A stretch of DNA of 64,000 nucleotides from an uncultured Oscillibacter sp. (GTDB taxonomy: Bacteria > Bacillota > Clostridia > Oscillospirales > Oscillospiraceae): assembly GCA_910589315.1 (NCBI GenBank), contig CAJUTB010000002.1:81752-145751 (forward strand). The letters are read 5' to 3'. The notes under the pieces are model-generated. The model did no database searches and was not told the origin of the DNA. It saw only the letters and a list, made by a program, of their open reading frames with translations. The translations under genes were made by a program, and so were the position numbers. Numbering within the stretch: the stretch's first letter is position 1; the number at the start of each line of letters is the position of its first letter. Below are positions 26,566-34,771 of this stretch, piece after piece.

Positions 26566-28452
26566 TTACGCCAGTTCCGCCTGGCCGGTGTAGAGCTGGA
26601 AATAACGGCCTTTCTCGCCCAGCAAGCCGTCATGGTCGCCGCGCTCGATGATCTCGCCCTGCTCCAATACCATAATGGCCTTTGCGTTGCGGACCGTAGA
26701 GAGCCGGTGGGCGATGACAAACACCGTGCGGCCCGCCATGAGCCGGTCCATGCCGCGCTCAATGAGCTTTTCCGTCCGCGTGTCGATGGAACTGGTGGCC
26801 TCGTCCAGAATCAATACCGGCGGATTCGCACAGGCGGCCCGGGCAATGTTCAATAGCTGCCGTTCGCCCTGGCTCAGACTGCCGCCGTCGCCGGAGAGCA
26901 TGGTCTGATAGCCCTGGGGCAGATGCCGGATGAAAGCGTCCGCCCCCGCCAGACGCGCCGCCGCCTCCACTTCCTCGTCCGTTGCCTCCAAACGGCCATA
27001 GCGGATATTATCCGCCACCGTGCCGGTGAACAAATGCGTGTCTTGCAGCACCACGCCCAAAGAGCGGCGCAAAGAGTCCTTTGCAATGTCCCGCACGTCA
27101 ATCCCGTCGTAGGTGATCGTGCCGCTCTGGATTTCATAAAACCGGTTGATCAGGCTCGTGATCGTGGTTTTGCCTGCGCCGGTGGAGCCGACAAACGCAA
27201 TCTTCTGACCCGGTTTTGCAAAGAGGGACACGTTTTTCAAAATGACGCGTTCCGGGTTGTAGCCGAACACCACATTTTCAAAACGCACGTCGCCCCGCAG
27301 GGGAACCAGCTCGCCGCCGGGCTTTTTCCAGGCCCATGCGCCGGTGTCATAGACGGCTTCTGTAAGATCGCCGCCGGGACCCTCCGCCACGCGGACCAGT
27401 TCCACCTGACCGGCATCCGCCTCCGGCTCGGTTTCCATGATCTCAAAAATCCGCTCCGCGCCCGCTACGGCGGAGAGAATCGTATTGATCTGCTGGGAAA
27501 TCTGGGTGATGGGCTGGCCCACCTGCCGGGTATATTGGAGAAACGCGCCCAAATCGCCCAACCGGAAGCCGCCGCCCTGTACCGCAAACATGGCCCCAAC
27601 GCAGCAGGTGACGGCATAGTTGATATAATTCAGATTCCCCATGGCGGGCATCATCATGCCGGCGAAAATCTGCGCGCGGGTTCCTGCGTGGCGATATGCC
27701 TCGTTGCGCTCATAGAACCCTTCCTTGGCGGCGGATTCGTGGTTGAAAACCTTAATGACCTTCTGGCCCTCAATCATCTCCTCGATATAGCCGTTGACCT
27801 CGCCGACGGCCTTTTGCTGCTGGGCAAAATAACGGCGGCTGCGGCCTCCGATGTTCTTCACCACCAGCAGCATTATGCCCAGGACGCCGAAGGTGATCAG
27901 CGTCAGGGGAGGGCTGAGGACCAGCATCATCAAAATCGTGCCGCTGAAGTTCAGCGTGCAGGAAATCAGACTGCCAAAGCTGTTGTTCAGAGCTTCCGAA
28001 ACTGTTTCGATGTCGTTGGTGTAGCGGCTCATCAGTTCGCCGTGGGTATGGGCGTCAAAAAATTTCAGCGGCAGGGTCTGCATTTTGTCAAAGAGATCGG
28101 CCCGGATTTTGGCGACAGTGGTCTGGGAAATATGAACCATAATGCGGGCATAGCCGAAGGAACAGGCCGCGCCGGCAATATAAACCGCCGCCATAACCGC
28201 CAGCATTTTGGCAAGGCCGGGGAAGTCGCCGGGAAGAATATAGTCGTTGATCAGCGGCTTGATCAAATAGGAACCGCCTACGGTGCAGGCTGCGCTGATT
28301 ACCAGCAGAACCGCCACCAGACACAACGCCAGTTTATAACGGCCCAGGTATTTCATCAGCTTTCCAAGGGTTTTGCGCAGATCCTTGGGCTTTCCGAAGC
28401 CGCCGTGGGGCGGGCCTCCGGGGCCGGGACCGGGGTGAGAGTGTTTAGCCAT
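26566..28452 (-). CDS. ABC exporter half-transporter, canonical ATPase subunit
   Basis: A 628-residue protein with a His/Gly/Pro-rich N-terminus, six transmembrane helices (about residues 40-330) and an ATPase domain. It has Walker A GSTGAGKTT, signature LSQGERQLLNIARA and Walker B VLILDEATSSID with the catalytic glutamate. With the neighbouring protein, whose Walker B ends in Asp, it forms a heterodimeric exporter of the BmrCD/TM287-288 type. An insert of ~40 residues lies between TM and ATPase domains. The start is ATG 28452, overlapping the upstream gene by 8 bp with AAGGAGC before it. Substrate unknown, probably a drug or other hydrophobic compound. Confidence 0.9.
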   Translation of the reverse strand: MAKHSHPGPGPGGPPHGGFGKPKDLRKTLGKLMKYLGRYKLALCLVAVLLVISAACTVGGSYLIKPLINDYILPGDFPGLAKMLAVMAAVYIAGAACSFGYARIMVHISQTTVAKIRADLFDKMQTLPLKFFDAHTHGELMSRYTNDIETVSEALNNSFGSLISCTLNFSGTILMMLVLSPPLTLITFGVLGIMLLVVKNIGGRSRRYFAQQQKAVGEVNGYIEEMIEGQKVIKVFNHESAAKEGFYERNEAYRHAGTRAQIFAGMMMPAMGNLNYINYAVTCCVGAMFAVQGGGFRLGDLGAFLQYTRQVGQPITQISQQINTILSAVAGAERIFEIMETEPEADAGQVELVRVAEGPGGDLTEAVYDTGAWAWKKPGGELVPLRGDVRFENVVFGYNPERVILKNVSLFAKPGQKIAFVGSTGAGKTTITSLINRFYEIQSGTITYDGIDVRDIAKDSLRRSLGVVLQDTHLFTGTVADNIRYGRLEATDEEVEAAARLAGADAFIRHLPQGYQTMLSGDGGSLSQGERQLLNIARAACANPPVLILDEATSSIDTRTEKLIERGMDRLMAGRTVFVIAHRLSTVRNAKAIMVLEQGEIIERGDHDGLLGEKGRYFQLYTGQAELA

Positions 28453-30181
28453 CCATGCTCGCTCCTTCCTGTTGGGATTGGAAAACCTCGCGATAAATCT
28501 CACAAGTCTGCATAAGTTCTTCATGGGTGCCCTGGGCAACAATTTTCCCGCCGTCCATGACAAGAATCACATCCGCCTCGCGGACAGAGGCCACCCGCTG
28601 GGCAATGATAAACTTGGTGGTGTCCTTGAGCTCGCTGGCAAACGCGGCGCGAATCTTGGCGTCGGTGGCGGTGTCCACCGCGCTGGTGGAGTCGTCGAGA
28701 ATCAGCACCTTGGGCTTTTTCAAAATCGCCCGGGCAATGCACAGCCGCTGTTTCTGTCCGCCGGAGACGTTCACGCCTCCCTGCCCCAGATCGGTGTCCA
28801 GGCCCTCGGGCATCCGCTCCAGAAACTCGCTGGCACAGGCGGCGCGGCACGCGGCCCATAATTCCTCGTCGGCGGCATGGGGATTTCCCCAGAGAAGGTT
28901 TTCCCGGATGGTGCCGGAAAAGAGGGTGTTTTTCTGCAACACCACGCTGACGGCATCCCGCAGATGCTCCATGGTGTACGCATCCACCGGACGGCCGCCG
29001 ACAGAGACCGTACCGCTGTCCGCCTCGTAGAGCCGCGGGATGAGAGAGACGAGGGTGGTTTTGCCGCTGCCGGTGCCCCCCAGCACGCCGACGGTCTGTC
29101 CAGAGCGGATGTGCAGGTTTACGTCTTTCAAAATCCATTCCGGGCTTTCGGGGCTGTACTTGAAGGAAACGTGGTCAAAGTCCACGCTGCCGCTGGAAAC
29201 CGCCGCATGGTTTTCCGCATTGCGGTCCGTGATGGCGGGCGTCTCGTTCAAAACTTCCACAATGCGCTTGGCGCAGGCGACGGAACGGGTCAGCATCATG
29301 AACATCATCGAGACCATCATCAGGGACATCATGATCTGGGTGATGTAGGTGAAGTAAGTCATCAGCTTGCCCGGAAGCAGGGTCCCGGCAAAGACCATAT
29401 GCCCGCCGAACCACATGACGGCAATGATTGTACCGTAGACAATCAGCATCATCACCGGCATATTGATTACCACCGCGCCGAAAGCCCGCTGGGAAGTGTT
29501 TTTCAAATCGCTGTTGCGCCCAGCGAATTTCTCCCGCTCGTGGTCCTCCCGCACAAAGGATTTGACCACTCGGATTCCCGCCAGGTTTTCCTGTACCACC
29601 AGATTGAGCGCGTCGGTTTTGTCCTGGAGGGCGCGGAACATCGGCCCCACCTGCACCAGAATCACACAGACCACTGCCAGCAGCAGCGGCAGGGCAACCA
29701 GAAACACGTTGCTCAGCTGGTAGCTGATCCGCACAGACAACACCAGGGCGGAGACCAGCATCACCGGCGCGCGCACCAGCAGGCGCATTCCCATCATCAG
29801 GGTCATCTGCATAGCGTTCACGTCGCTGGTGAGCCGCGTGACCAGCGAGGCGGTGGAAAAGCGTTCAATGTTGGAAAAGGCAAAGTCCTGAATGCGGTCA
29901 TATTCGGCCCGCCGGAGGTTTGCGCCGAAGCCCTGTCCGGCCACCGACGAAAAAACCGCCGCGCCCAGTCCAAAGCACAGCGAGACCATGGCCAAAAGCA
30001 CCATCAGCCCGCCTTTTTGCAGAATGTAATTCTGATCGCCGTTCTGGATGCCAATATCTACAATATCGCTCATCACCAGCGGAATCAGCAGTTCAAAAAC
30101 AGCCTCCGCCGCGCTGCACGCAATGCCTGCGAGTATCCATAGGCGATAGGGACGGGCGTGGGGCCAGAGTTGTTTCATCAT
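28445..30181 (-). CDS. ABC exporter half-transporter, degenerate-site subunit
   Basis: A 578-residue protein with six transmembrane helices and a C-terminal ATPase domain: Walker A GGTGSGKTT, signature VSGGQKQRLCIARA and Walker B VLILDDSTSAVD. The residue after the Walker B Asp is Asp instead of Glu, the mark of the inactive site in heterodimeric exporters. It overlaps marR by 4 bp and the partner subunit by 8 bp, so all three are one operon under MarR control. Confidence 0.92.
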   Translation of the reverse strand: MMKQLWPHARPYRLWILAGIACSAAEAVFELLIPLVMSDIVDIGIQNGDQNYILQKGGLMVLLAMVSLCFGLGAAVFSSVAGQGFGANLRRAEYDRIQDFAFSNIERFSTASLVTRLTSDVNAMQMTLMMGMRLLVRAPVMLVSALVLSVRISYQLSNVFLVALPLLLAVVCVILVQVGPMFRALQDKTDALNLVVQENLAGIRVVKSFVREDHEREKFAGRNSDLKNTSQRAFGAVVINMPVMMLIVYGTIIAVMWFGGHMVFAGTLLPGKLMTYFTYITQIMMSLMMVSMMFMMLTRSVACAKRIVEVLNETPAITDRNAENHAAVSSGSVDFDHVSFKYSPESPEWILKDVNLHIRSGQTVGVLGGTGSGKTTLVSLIPRLYEADSGTVSVGGRPVDAYTMEHLRDAVSVVLQKNTLFSGTIRENLLWGNPHAADEELWAACRAACASEFLERMPEGLDTDLGQGGVNVSGGQKQRLCIARAILKKPKVLILDDSTSAVDTATDAKIRAAFASELKDTTKFIIAQRVASVREADVILVMDGGKIVAQGTHEELMQTCEIYREVFQSQQEGASMDG

Positions 30182-30618
30182 GTCGCTTGGTCCTCCTTGA
30201 GATTTTGGATGATGCGTTCCAGAAGCGCGGACAAGAGGGCTTCTTCCTCGGGAGTGAAATCCTGGGTCATGGCTTGTTCCACCTCCAAAAAGCTCTGCTG
30301 AAACAACGTCTGCTGCCGGGTCCCTTTTGGGGTCAGCGTGACCAGACGGCAGCGGGCGTCGGCGCCGCTGATGGACCGCTGTACAAAGCCTTTCTCCTCC
30401 AGCCGGTCCAGCACGCCGTTCATGGTGGAGGGTTTTACGCGCCGTAAACCGGTCAGCTCGCTCTGGGACGCCTGCCCGCCCTTGCTGTGGAGATAGAGCA
30501 GGACGTGGGCCTGGGCGCGGGTCACGTCGTAGCGGGAGACCCGGTGGTCCATACAGGCTTTTGCAAGCTGGGCGACGTAGCCCAGGAGGGGACCAAGGCC
30601 CTGATTGTTCGGGTTCAT
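30178..30618 (-). CDS. MarR-family repressor
   Basis: A 146-residue winged-helix regulator: VTRAQAHVLLYLHSKGGQASQSELTG, VKPSTMNGVLDRLEEKGFVQRS (recognition helix) and the wing DARCRLVTLTPKG. It is the first gene of an operon with two ABC exporter subunits, and two TTAGCNNGCTAA palindromes sit at its promoter. It probably represses the operon until a ligand binds. Confidence 0.93.
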   Translation of the reverse strand: MNPNNQGLGPLLGYVAQLAKACMDHRVSRYDVTRAQAHVLLYLHSKGGQASQSELTGLRRVKPSTMNGVLDRLEEKGFVQRSISGADARCRLVTLTPKGTRQQTLFQQSFLEVEQAMTQDFTPEEEALLSALLERIIQNLKEDQAT

Positions 30619-30634
30619 GAAAGCACCTCTTTAG

Positions 30635-30661
30635 TTAGCACGCTAAATATTAGCAGGCTAA
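30635..30661. promoter_or_regulatory. Two MarR operators TTAGCNNGCTAA
   Basis: TTAGCACGCTAA at 30635-30646 and TTAGCAGGCTAA at 30650-30661 are palindromes with 15 bp between centres. They cover the predicted transcription start of marR just after the -10 box, consistent with steric repression. Confidence 0.82.
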
Positions 30662-30690
30662 ATAATAGCACGCCGGCGGAAATTCGTCAA
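30662..30690 (-). promoter_or_regulatory. Promoter of the marR-ABC exporter operon
   Basis: Minus strand TTGACG (30690-30685), a 17-bp spacer and TATTAT (30667-30662). Confidence 0.8.
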
Positions 30691-30783
30691 GAGGCAATTT
30701 GCGTTTTTTCTTTGAATAAATTGTGAATAAACCGTGAAATCCGGTGTTTTTGTAAACAAATTGTGAAAGCTCTGCGGAAGCGG

Positions 30784-30812
30784 TTGACTTTTTCCGCCGG
30801 GCCTAGTATGAT
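30784..30812 (+). promoter_or_regulatory. Promoter of the candidate small RNA
   Basis: TTGACT (30784-30789), a 17-bp spacer and TATGAT (30807-30812). No gene follows in this direction before the hairpin at 30878. Confidence 0.65.
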
Positions 30813-30818
30813 GATTTC

Positions 30819-30912
30819 ATCAAGCAGGATTGCTTGTAACCACACCATTTTCCCTCTCCTTTCTCTATATCATACAAGGAAAACAGACAGTCTTCTGGAC
30901 TGTCTGTTTTCC
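30819..30912 (+). ncRNA. Candidate trans-acting small RNA (~94 nt)
   Basis: Three parts are visible. A 5' hairpin, CAAGCA-GGAT-TGCTTG, lies at 30821-30836. A ~40-nt linker that is mostly pyrimidine follows, with CCCTCTCCTTTCTC complementary to Shine-Dalgarno sequences. A strong terminator-like hairpin lies at 30878-30912 (GGAAAACAGACAGTC with its complement). A good promoter is placed 7 nt upstream of the predicted start. No reading frame with a ribosome binding site is present. The terminal hairpin is symmetric and may also end the minus-strand gene at 30930. Confidence 0.5.
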
Positions 30913-30929
30913 TGTCCCACGCTGGCCGG

Positions 30930-31292
30930 TTATCTGCGGGAATCCGGATGCCTCCGGCAAGTTTTCTCTGCTTTTTCTTTTGCCGTTTCGATATAGGAGA
31001 ATATTTGCGGGGATTTTAATTGGATTCGCGTTTCCGAAAGGACAAACCCAAAGCTGTTTTCGTAAAATACAAGATATTGCTCGATTGCCTGGATGAGTTC
31101 CAGGGGGTCGTCCGGTAATTCCGGAACCATTGTATTCCAATCGTCTAAAAACGCCCGGTCCATTGGCATTCCGTCAAGCATGAGATCTGGGGACATCGCT
31201 CCAAGCATTGCGCCCAAATCGTCCGCATCGTTTTCCAAATAGCAAGCATCCAATATATAAAAACATACCCAAAAACTATACAGGATAAGCAC
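30930..31292 (-). CDS. Small acidic protein, unknown function (DDLGAMLG motif)
   Basis: A 120-residue acidic protein with a hydrophobic N-terminal helix. Its core DADDLGAMLGAMSPDLMLDG followed by D-x-A-x-x-DDWN resembles small proteins found near polymorphic-toxin or immunity loci in gut bacteria, but I cannot name a family. The start is GTG 31292 with AAAGGA only 1 bp upstream, which is short. The frame is open further up, but a good promoter at 31326-31354 would place the transcript start just before it. Lower G+C than its neighbours suggests transfer. Confidence 0.6.
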   Translation of the reverse strand: MLILYSFWVCFYILDACYLENDADDLGAMLGAMSPDLMLDGMPMDRAFLDDWNTMVPELPDDPLELIQAIEQYLVFYENSFGFVLSETRIQLKSPQIFSYIETAKEKAEKTCRRHPDSRR

Positions 31293-31325
31293 GTCCTTTG
31301 AGATGCGATCTGGTTTGCCGTCTTG

Positions 31326-31354
31326 ATTATAGCATGGTCTCTTTTCGCCTTCAA
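31326..31354 (-). promoter_or_regulatory. Promoter of the gene at 30930-31292
   Basis: Minus strand TTGAAG (31354-31349), a 17-bp spacer and a perfect TATAAT (31331-31326). Confidence 0.7.
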
Positions 31355-31427
31355 GCGGCGATTCGCAGAATTGCCATAGGTTTTCGCGGGCCCCACGAAC
31401 CGCAGACCGGACAAACCCAGGAATCCA

Positions 31428-31455
31428 TTGACAAATACTGGTTCCATGTTATACT
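31428..31455 (+). promoter_or_regulatory. Promoter of the LOR/SDH-type gene
   Basis: TTGACA (31428-31433), a 16-bp spacer and TATACT (31450-31455), 46 bp before the start codon. Confidence 0.75.
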
Positions 31456-31501
31456 GGGCTTAGAATGTCTGTAATCCGAAAACATTTCAGGAGGTTTTTG
31501 T

Positions 31502-32593
31502 ATGTCTTTTATTCTGCCAGCGTATCATCCGCCCGTATTTGACGTTCCGCGCTTTCAAAACGCGCCCAACGTCCGCCTGGAACCCGCCCCCAAAGACGGC
31601 GTAGCTCCCGAGGGCTACCACGCCACCAGTATTTTTCCCGAGTATTTCAAGGTAGACGGCCAGTGGCTGCTGGCCGAGGAAAGCCGGATGGACTGTGTGG
31701 CCGTTCTGCGCGGCGGCAGGATGGAAACGGTGGAATTCCGCAACCTCCAAGCCGGCGAGCCGGTTGTCATAGGCCGCACGGAGGATGGTTCCGAAGGCAT
31801 TTACATTCACGCGGCAGGCTTCGAGGAGGACGGAAGCGAACGGGAGACCTTCGCTTTCCGGCAGGGCCGCTCCCGGGAAACGGCCTATTCGATGGATTAT
31901 GACTCCATCTATGAGCTTTTGCGGCACGAGCGGGAACATGGCCGGATTGTCTGGGTGCTTGGCCCCGCCTGCGCCTTCGACGCCGACGCCCGCGCGGCGT
32001 TTGCCTCTTTGATCCGGGGCGGCTACGTCCATGCCCTTCTTGCCGGAAACGCACTGGCCACCCACGACCTGGAAGCCGGCTATCTCCGCACCGCTCTGGG
32101 ACAGGATATCTATACCCAGCGCAGTCATCCCAACGGCCACTATCACCATCTCGACACCCTCAACGCCATCCGCGCCCACGGCTCCACCGCCGCCTTTATC
32201 GAAAGCGGCGCGGTGAAGGACGGCATCATCTATGAATGTGTGAAAAACCAGATCCCCTATGTGTTGGTGGGTTCCGTCCGGGACGACGGCCCCCTTCCGG
32301 AAGTCTACGGCAACGTCTACGACGGACAAAACGCCATGCGGGAGCAGGTCCGGACGGCCACGACGGTTATCTGCATGGCCTCCACGCTCCACACCGTCGC
32401 CACCGGCAACATGACGCCCTCTTACCGGGTCGTAAACGGCATCGTCCGTCCGGTGTATTTCTATTCGGTCGATATCTCCGAATTCTCCGTGAACAAGCTC
32501 CGGGATCGCGGCAGTCTCTCCGTCCGCACCATCGTCACAAACGTCCAGGACTTTATTGTAAACGTCAACAAAGGCACCTGCGGCCAGGCGTAA
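31502..32593 (+). CDS. LOR/SDH-domain protein (ornithine cyclodeaminase / ArgZ C-terminal type)
   Basis: A 363-residue protein. Its C-terminal two thirds match the LOR/SDH bifunctional-enzyme conserved region (TIGR00300 type). They show GGYVHALLAGNALATHDLE, HHLDTLNAIRAHGS, GIIYECVKNQIPYVLVGSVRDDGPLPEV and AMREQVRTATTVICMASTLHTVATGNM. This Rossmann-like domain in archaeal and cyanobacterial proteins converts ornithine to proline and ammonia with NAD. The N-terminus (~130 residues) holds no recognisable arginine dihydrolase domain. Ornithine cyclodeaminase activity is the best guess. AGGAGG lies 7 bp before the ATG; a terminator follows. Confidence 0.75.
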   Translation: MSFILPAYHPPVFDVPRFQNAPNVRLEPAPKDGVAPEGYHATSIFPEYFKVDGQWLLAEESRMDCVAVLRGGRMETVEFRNLQAGEPVVIGRTEDGSEGIYIHAAGFEEDGSERETFAFRQGRSRETAYSMDYDSIYELLRHEREHGRIVWVLGPACAFDADARAAFASLIRGGYVHALLAGNALATHDLEAGYLRTALGQDIYTQRSHPNGHYHHLDTLNAIRAHGSTAAFIESGAVKDGIIYECVKNQIPYVLVGSVRDDGPLPEVYGNVYDGQNAMREQVRTATTVICMASTLHTVATGNMTPSYRVVNGIVRPVYFYSVDISEFSVNKLRDRGSLSVRTIVTNVQDFIVNVNKGTCGQA

Positions 32594-32608
32594 CCTGTTT
32601 TTGCAAAG

Positions 32609-32643
32609 AAAAACCGCGCCGTCCAGATGGACGGCGCGGTTTG
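32609..32643. terminator. Bidirectional terminator between the LOR/SDH gene and ldh
   Basis: AAAAACCGCGCCGTCC pairs with GGACGGCGCGGTTT around AGAT. It is placed between two convergent genes. Confidence 0.88.
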
Positions 32644-32660
32644 CGTTCCGAGGAGACTGT

Positions 32661-33608
32661 TCAAAGGTCCAGAGAAGCAATGGCCTCTTTCATCTGCTGC
32701 ACAGAGTTTTCCAGGTCCCGCTGTTCGCCGGGGCTGAGGGGGATTTCCAAAACATCCTCCAGGCCGTTCCGGCCCACCAGAGACGGGATGCTCAAGGCCA
32801 GTTCCCGGAACCCATACTGCCCCTCCAGCACCACGGATACCGGCAGGACGGCGTGTTCGTCCTTCACGATACAGGCCGCAATCCGGCCCACGGCCATGGC
32901 GATTCCGTAATAAGTCGCGCCTTTGCGGCGGATGATCTCATACGCGCTGTCCCGGACTTCCCGGTAAAGCCGGTCCATGTCTTCCCGCTGAAGGGCCTGC
33001 CCGCGAATCCGGCAGAAATCCTCCAGAGCCAGGCCGGACACGTTGGCCTCGCTCCACACGGCAAGCTCGCTGTCCCCGTGTTCCCCGATGATAAATGCGT
33101 GAATGTTGCGGCTGTCCACCCGCAGCTCGGCTCCCAGCAGCTGCTTGAGGCGTCCGGTGTCCAGCACCGTGCCGGACCCGATGACCCGTTCTCTGGGATA
33201 GCCTGAGAGCTTCCAGGCCGCGTAGGTCAGCACATCCACCGGGTTGGAGACAATCAGGAGAATCCCCCCGAAGGCCCGCGCCGTAATTTCCCGGATAATG
33301 GACTGAAGAATTTTGGTATTTTTCCCAATCAAATCCAGCCGGGTTTCGCCCGGCTTCTGGTTCGCGCCTGCGGTAATGACCACCAGGGCGCAGTCCGTCA
33401 GATCGTCGTAGCTTCCCGCCGCAATCTCCATCGCCGCGCCATAGGGCAGGCCGTCCCGCAGGTCCCGGGCTTCGCCCTCGGCCTTGTCGGCGTTGGCGTC
33501 CAGCAGCACCAGATGGGAAAATAGCCCCTGCTGCAAAAACCGAAACGCAATGGACGCGCCCACCGCGCCGCAGCCGATCACCGCCGCTTTTCTTGGATTG
33601 ACCTCCAT
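32661..33608 (-). CDS. ldh: L-lactate dehydrogenase
   Basis: A 315-residue NAD-dependent dehydrogenase. It has the Rossmann motif AAVIGCGAVGASIAF (8-22), ITAGANQKPGETRLDL where Gln84 at the substrate-specificity position favours lactate over malate, SNPVDVLTY (121-129), LDTGRL (149-154) and IIGEHGDSE with catalytic His177. It reduces pyruvate to lactate to regenerate NAD+. It stands alone. AGGACGG and ATG 33608 start it. Confidence 0.93.
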   Translation of the reverse strand: MEVNPRKAAVIGCGAVGASIAFRFLQQGLFSHLVLLDANADKAEGEARDLRDGLPYGAAMEIAAGSYDDLTDCALVVITAGANQKPGETRLDLIGKNTKILQSIIREITARAFGGILLIVSNPVDVLTYAAWKLSGYPRERVIGSGTVLDTGRLKQLLGAELRVDSRNIHAFIIGEHGDSELAVWSEANVSGLALEDFCRIRGQALQREDMDRLYREVRDSAYEIIRRKGATYYGIAMAVGRIAACIVKDEHAVLPVSVVLEGQYGFRELALSIPSLVGRNGLEDVLEIPLSPGEQRDLENSVQQMKEAIASLDL

Positions 33609-33757
33609 AAATGCTTCACCGTCTTTCCTGCTGATTGTTCCGCCCTTATTTGTGCCACAGTTTCCGGCGGGCTATGCAGATTTCCGCCAAAAGCGCGTTT
33701 GACGCGGAAAAATTACGTTTCCCGGTTTTCGTTTTCCGGGCGGCCGAAAATATTTGC

Positions 33758-33786
33758 TTTACTTATCCGAAAAGTACCGGTATAAT
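33758..33786 (+). promoter_or_regulatory. Promoter upstream of the membrane protein gene
   Basis: TTTACT (33758-33763), a 17-bp spacer and a perfect TATAAT (33781-33786). Confidence 0.7.
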
Positions 33787-33853
33787 AGGAACGATTCGAA
33801 AAAATACCGGAGGCCGGCTGCGCGGAAAAGAGCCGGCGGGAAAGGACGCCACT

Positions 33854-34699
33854 ATGAATAAACAATATGCGCTGCCTATGACGGCCGCGCTGGGAGGAGC
33901 CGCCGCGTTTGTTCTGCGGCTGCTGCAAAATCAAACCGGCTTTGAGCCGGATACCGGCCTTCCGATTCCCGGAAGCCTCGCCGCATACGCCCTGCTGGCC
34001 CTGCTGGCGGTATTGGCGGTTCTGCTGGCGGCGTTCACCCGGTTTCTGCCTGGGGAGGAGGACCCGGTTTATCCCTTTCCGGTTGAAAATTCCGGCCTTT
34101 TGACACTGCCTGTCCTGGGAATTTTCGCCATCGCCTTCAGCGGCGCGGCGGATCTGGCGGACTGTTTTCATCTTCTGCCGGAAGATATGATCTTCTCCCG
34201 CCATGCCCTGTACGGCATTTTACGGGAAGGCGGCCTGGGCTTCTCCGCCGGAGGACAGGCCATTTTGGGCGTACTCTCCCTGCTCTCGGCGGGGGTATTG
34301 TTCTGGGCGTTGCTCGCCTGCCGCCGCGAAAACATCCAGCCCCCTTCTAACGCCCTGCTTCTGCCAGTATTGACCCTGGTGATCCGGGTGGTCCTGACCT
34401 ACCGGATTGATTCCGTCAATCCCTCGTTGCAGCTCTATTATATGGAGCTGCTGGCCCTGGTGTTCCTGACGCTGGGCTTTTACCGCCTGTCGTCCTACGC
34501 CTTTCAAGCGGGCGACACCCGCCGGTTTGCTCTGTATACGGGAGCGGCGGCGGTGTTGTCCATCGCCTCCCTGGCGGACGGCAGCGCGTATCTCTCGTCC
34601 CTGCTTCTCTATGCCGGCGGCACGCTGACGCTTTTGGGCTTTCTGCTTGTGCGTCTGAGCGTCCCGGAGCCGGAGGACCCGAACCCTTTTATTCCCTGA
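33854..34699 (+). CDS. Hypothetical multi-pass membrane protein
   Basis: A 281-residue protein with about seven or eight hydrophobic helices spread over the whole length, joined by short loops, and a Pro/Glu-rich end (VPEPEDPNPFIP). I do not recognise the family. ATG 33854 has GGAAAGGA upstream and a good promoter at 33758. An acyl-ACP thioesterase gene follows after 72 bp on the same strand and may be co-transcribed, which hints at an envelope or lipid role; this is weak inference. Confidence 0.75.
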   Translation: MNKQYALPMTAALGGAAAFVLRLLQNQTGFEPDTGLPIPGSLAAYALLALLAVLAVLLAAFTRFLPGEEDPVYPFPVENSGLLTLPVLGIFAIAFSGAADLADCFHLLPEDMIFSRHALYGILREGGLGFSAGGQAILGVLSLLSAGVLFWALLACRRENIQPPSNALLLPVLTLVIRVVLTYRIDSVNPSLQLYYMELLALVFLTLGFYRLSSYAFQAGDTRRFALYTGAAAVLSIASLADGSAYLSSLLLYAGGTLTLLGFLLVRLSVPEPEDPNPFIP

Positions 34700-34771
34700 T
34701 TTTACAGGCGGCCGGAACCCGCCGGTTCCGTCTGCCGCCGCTTGGTTGAGCAAAAAGGAGCAGATATCGAA

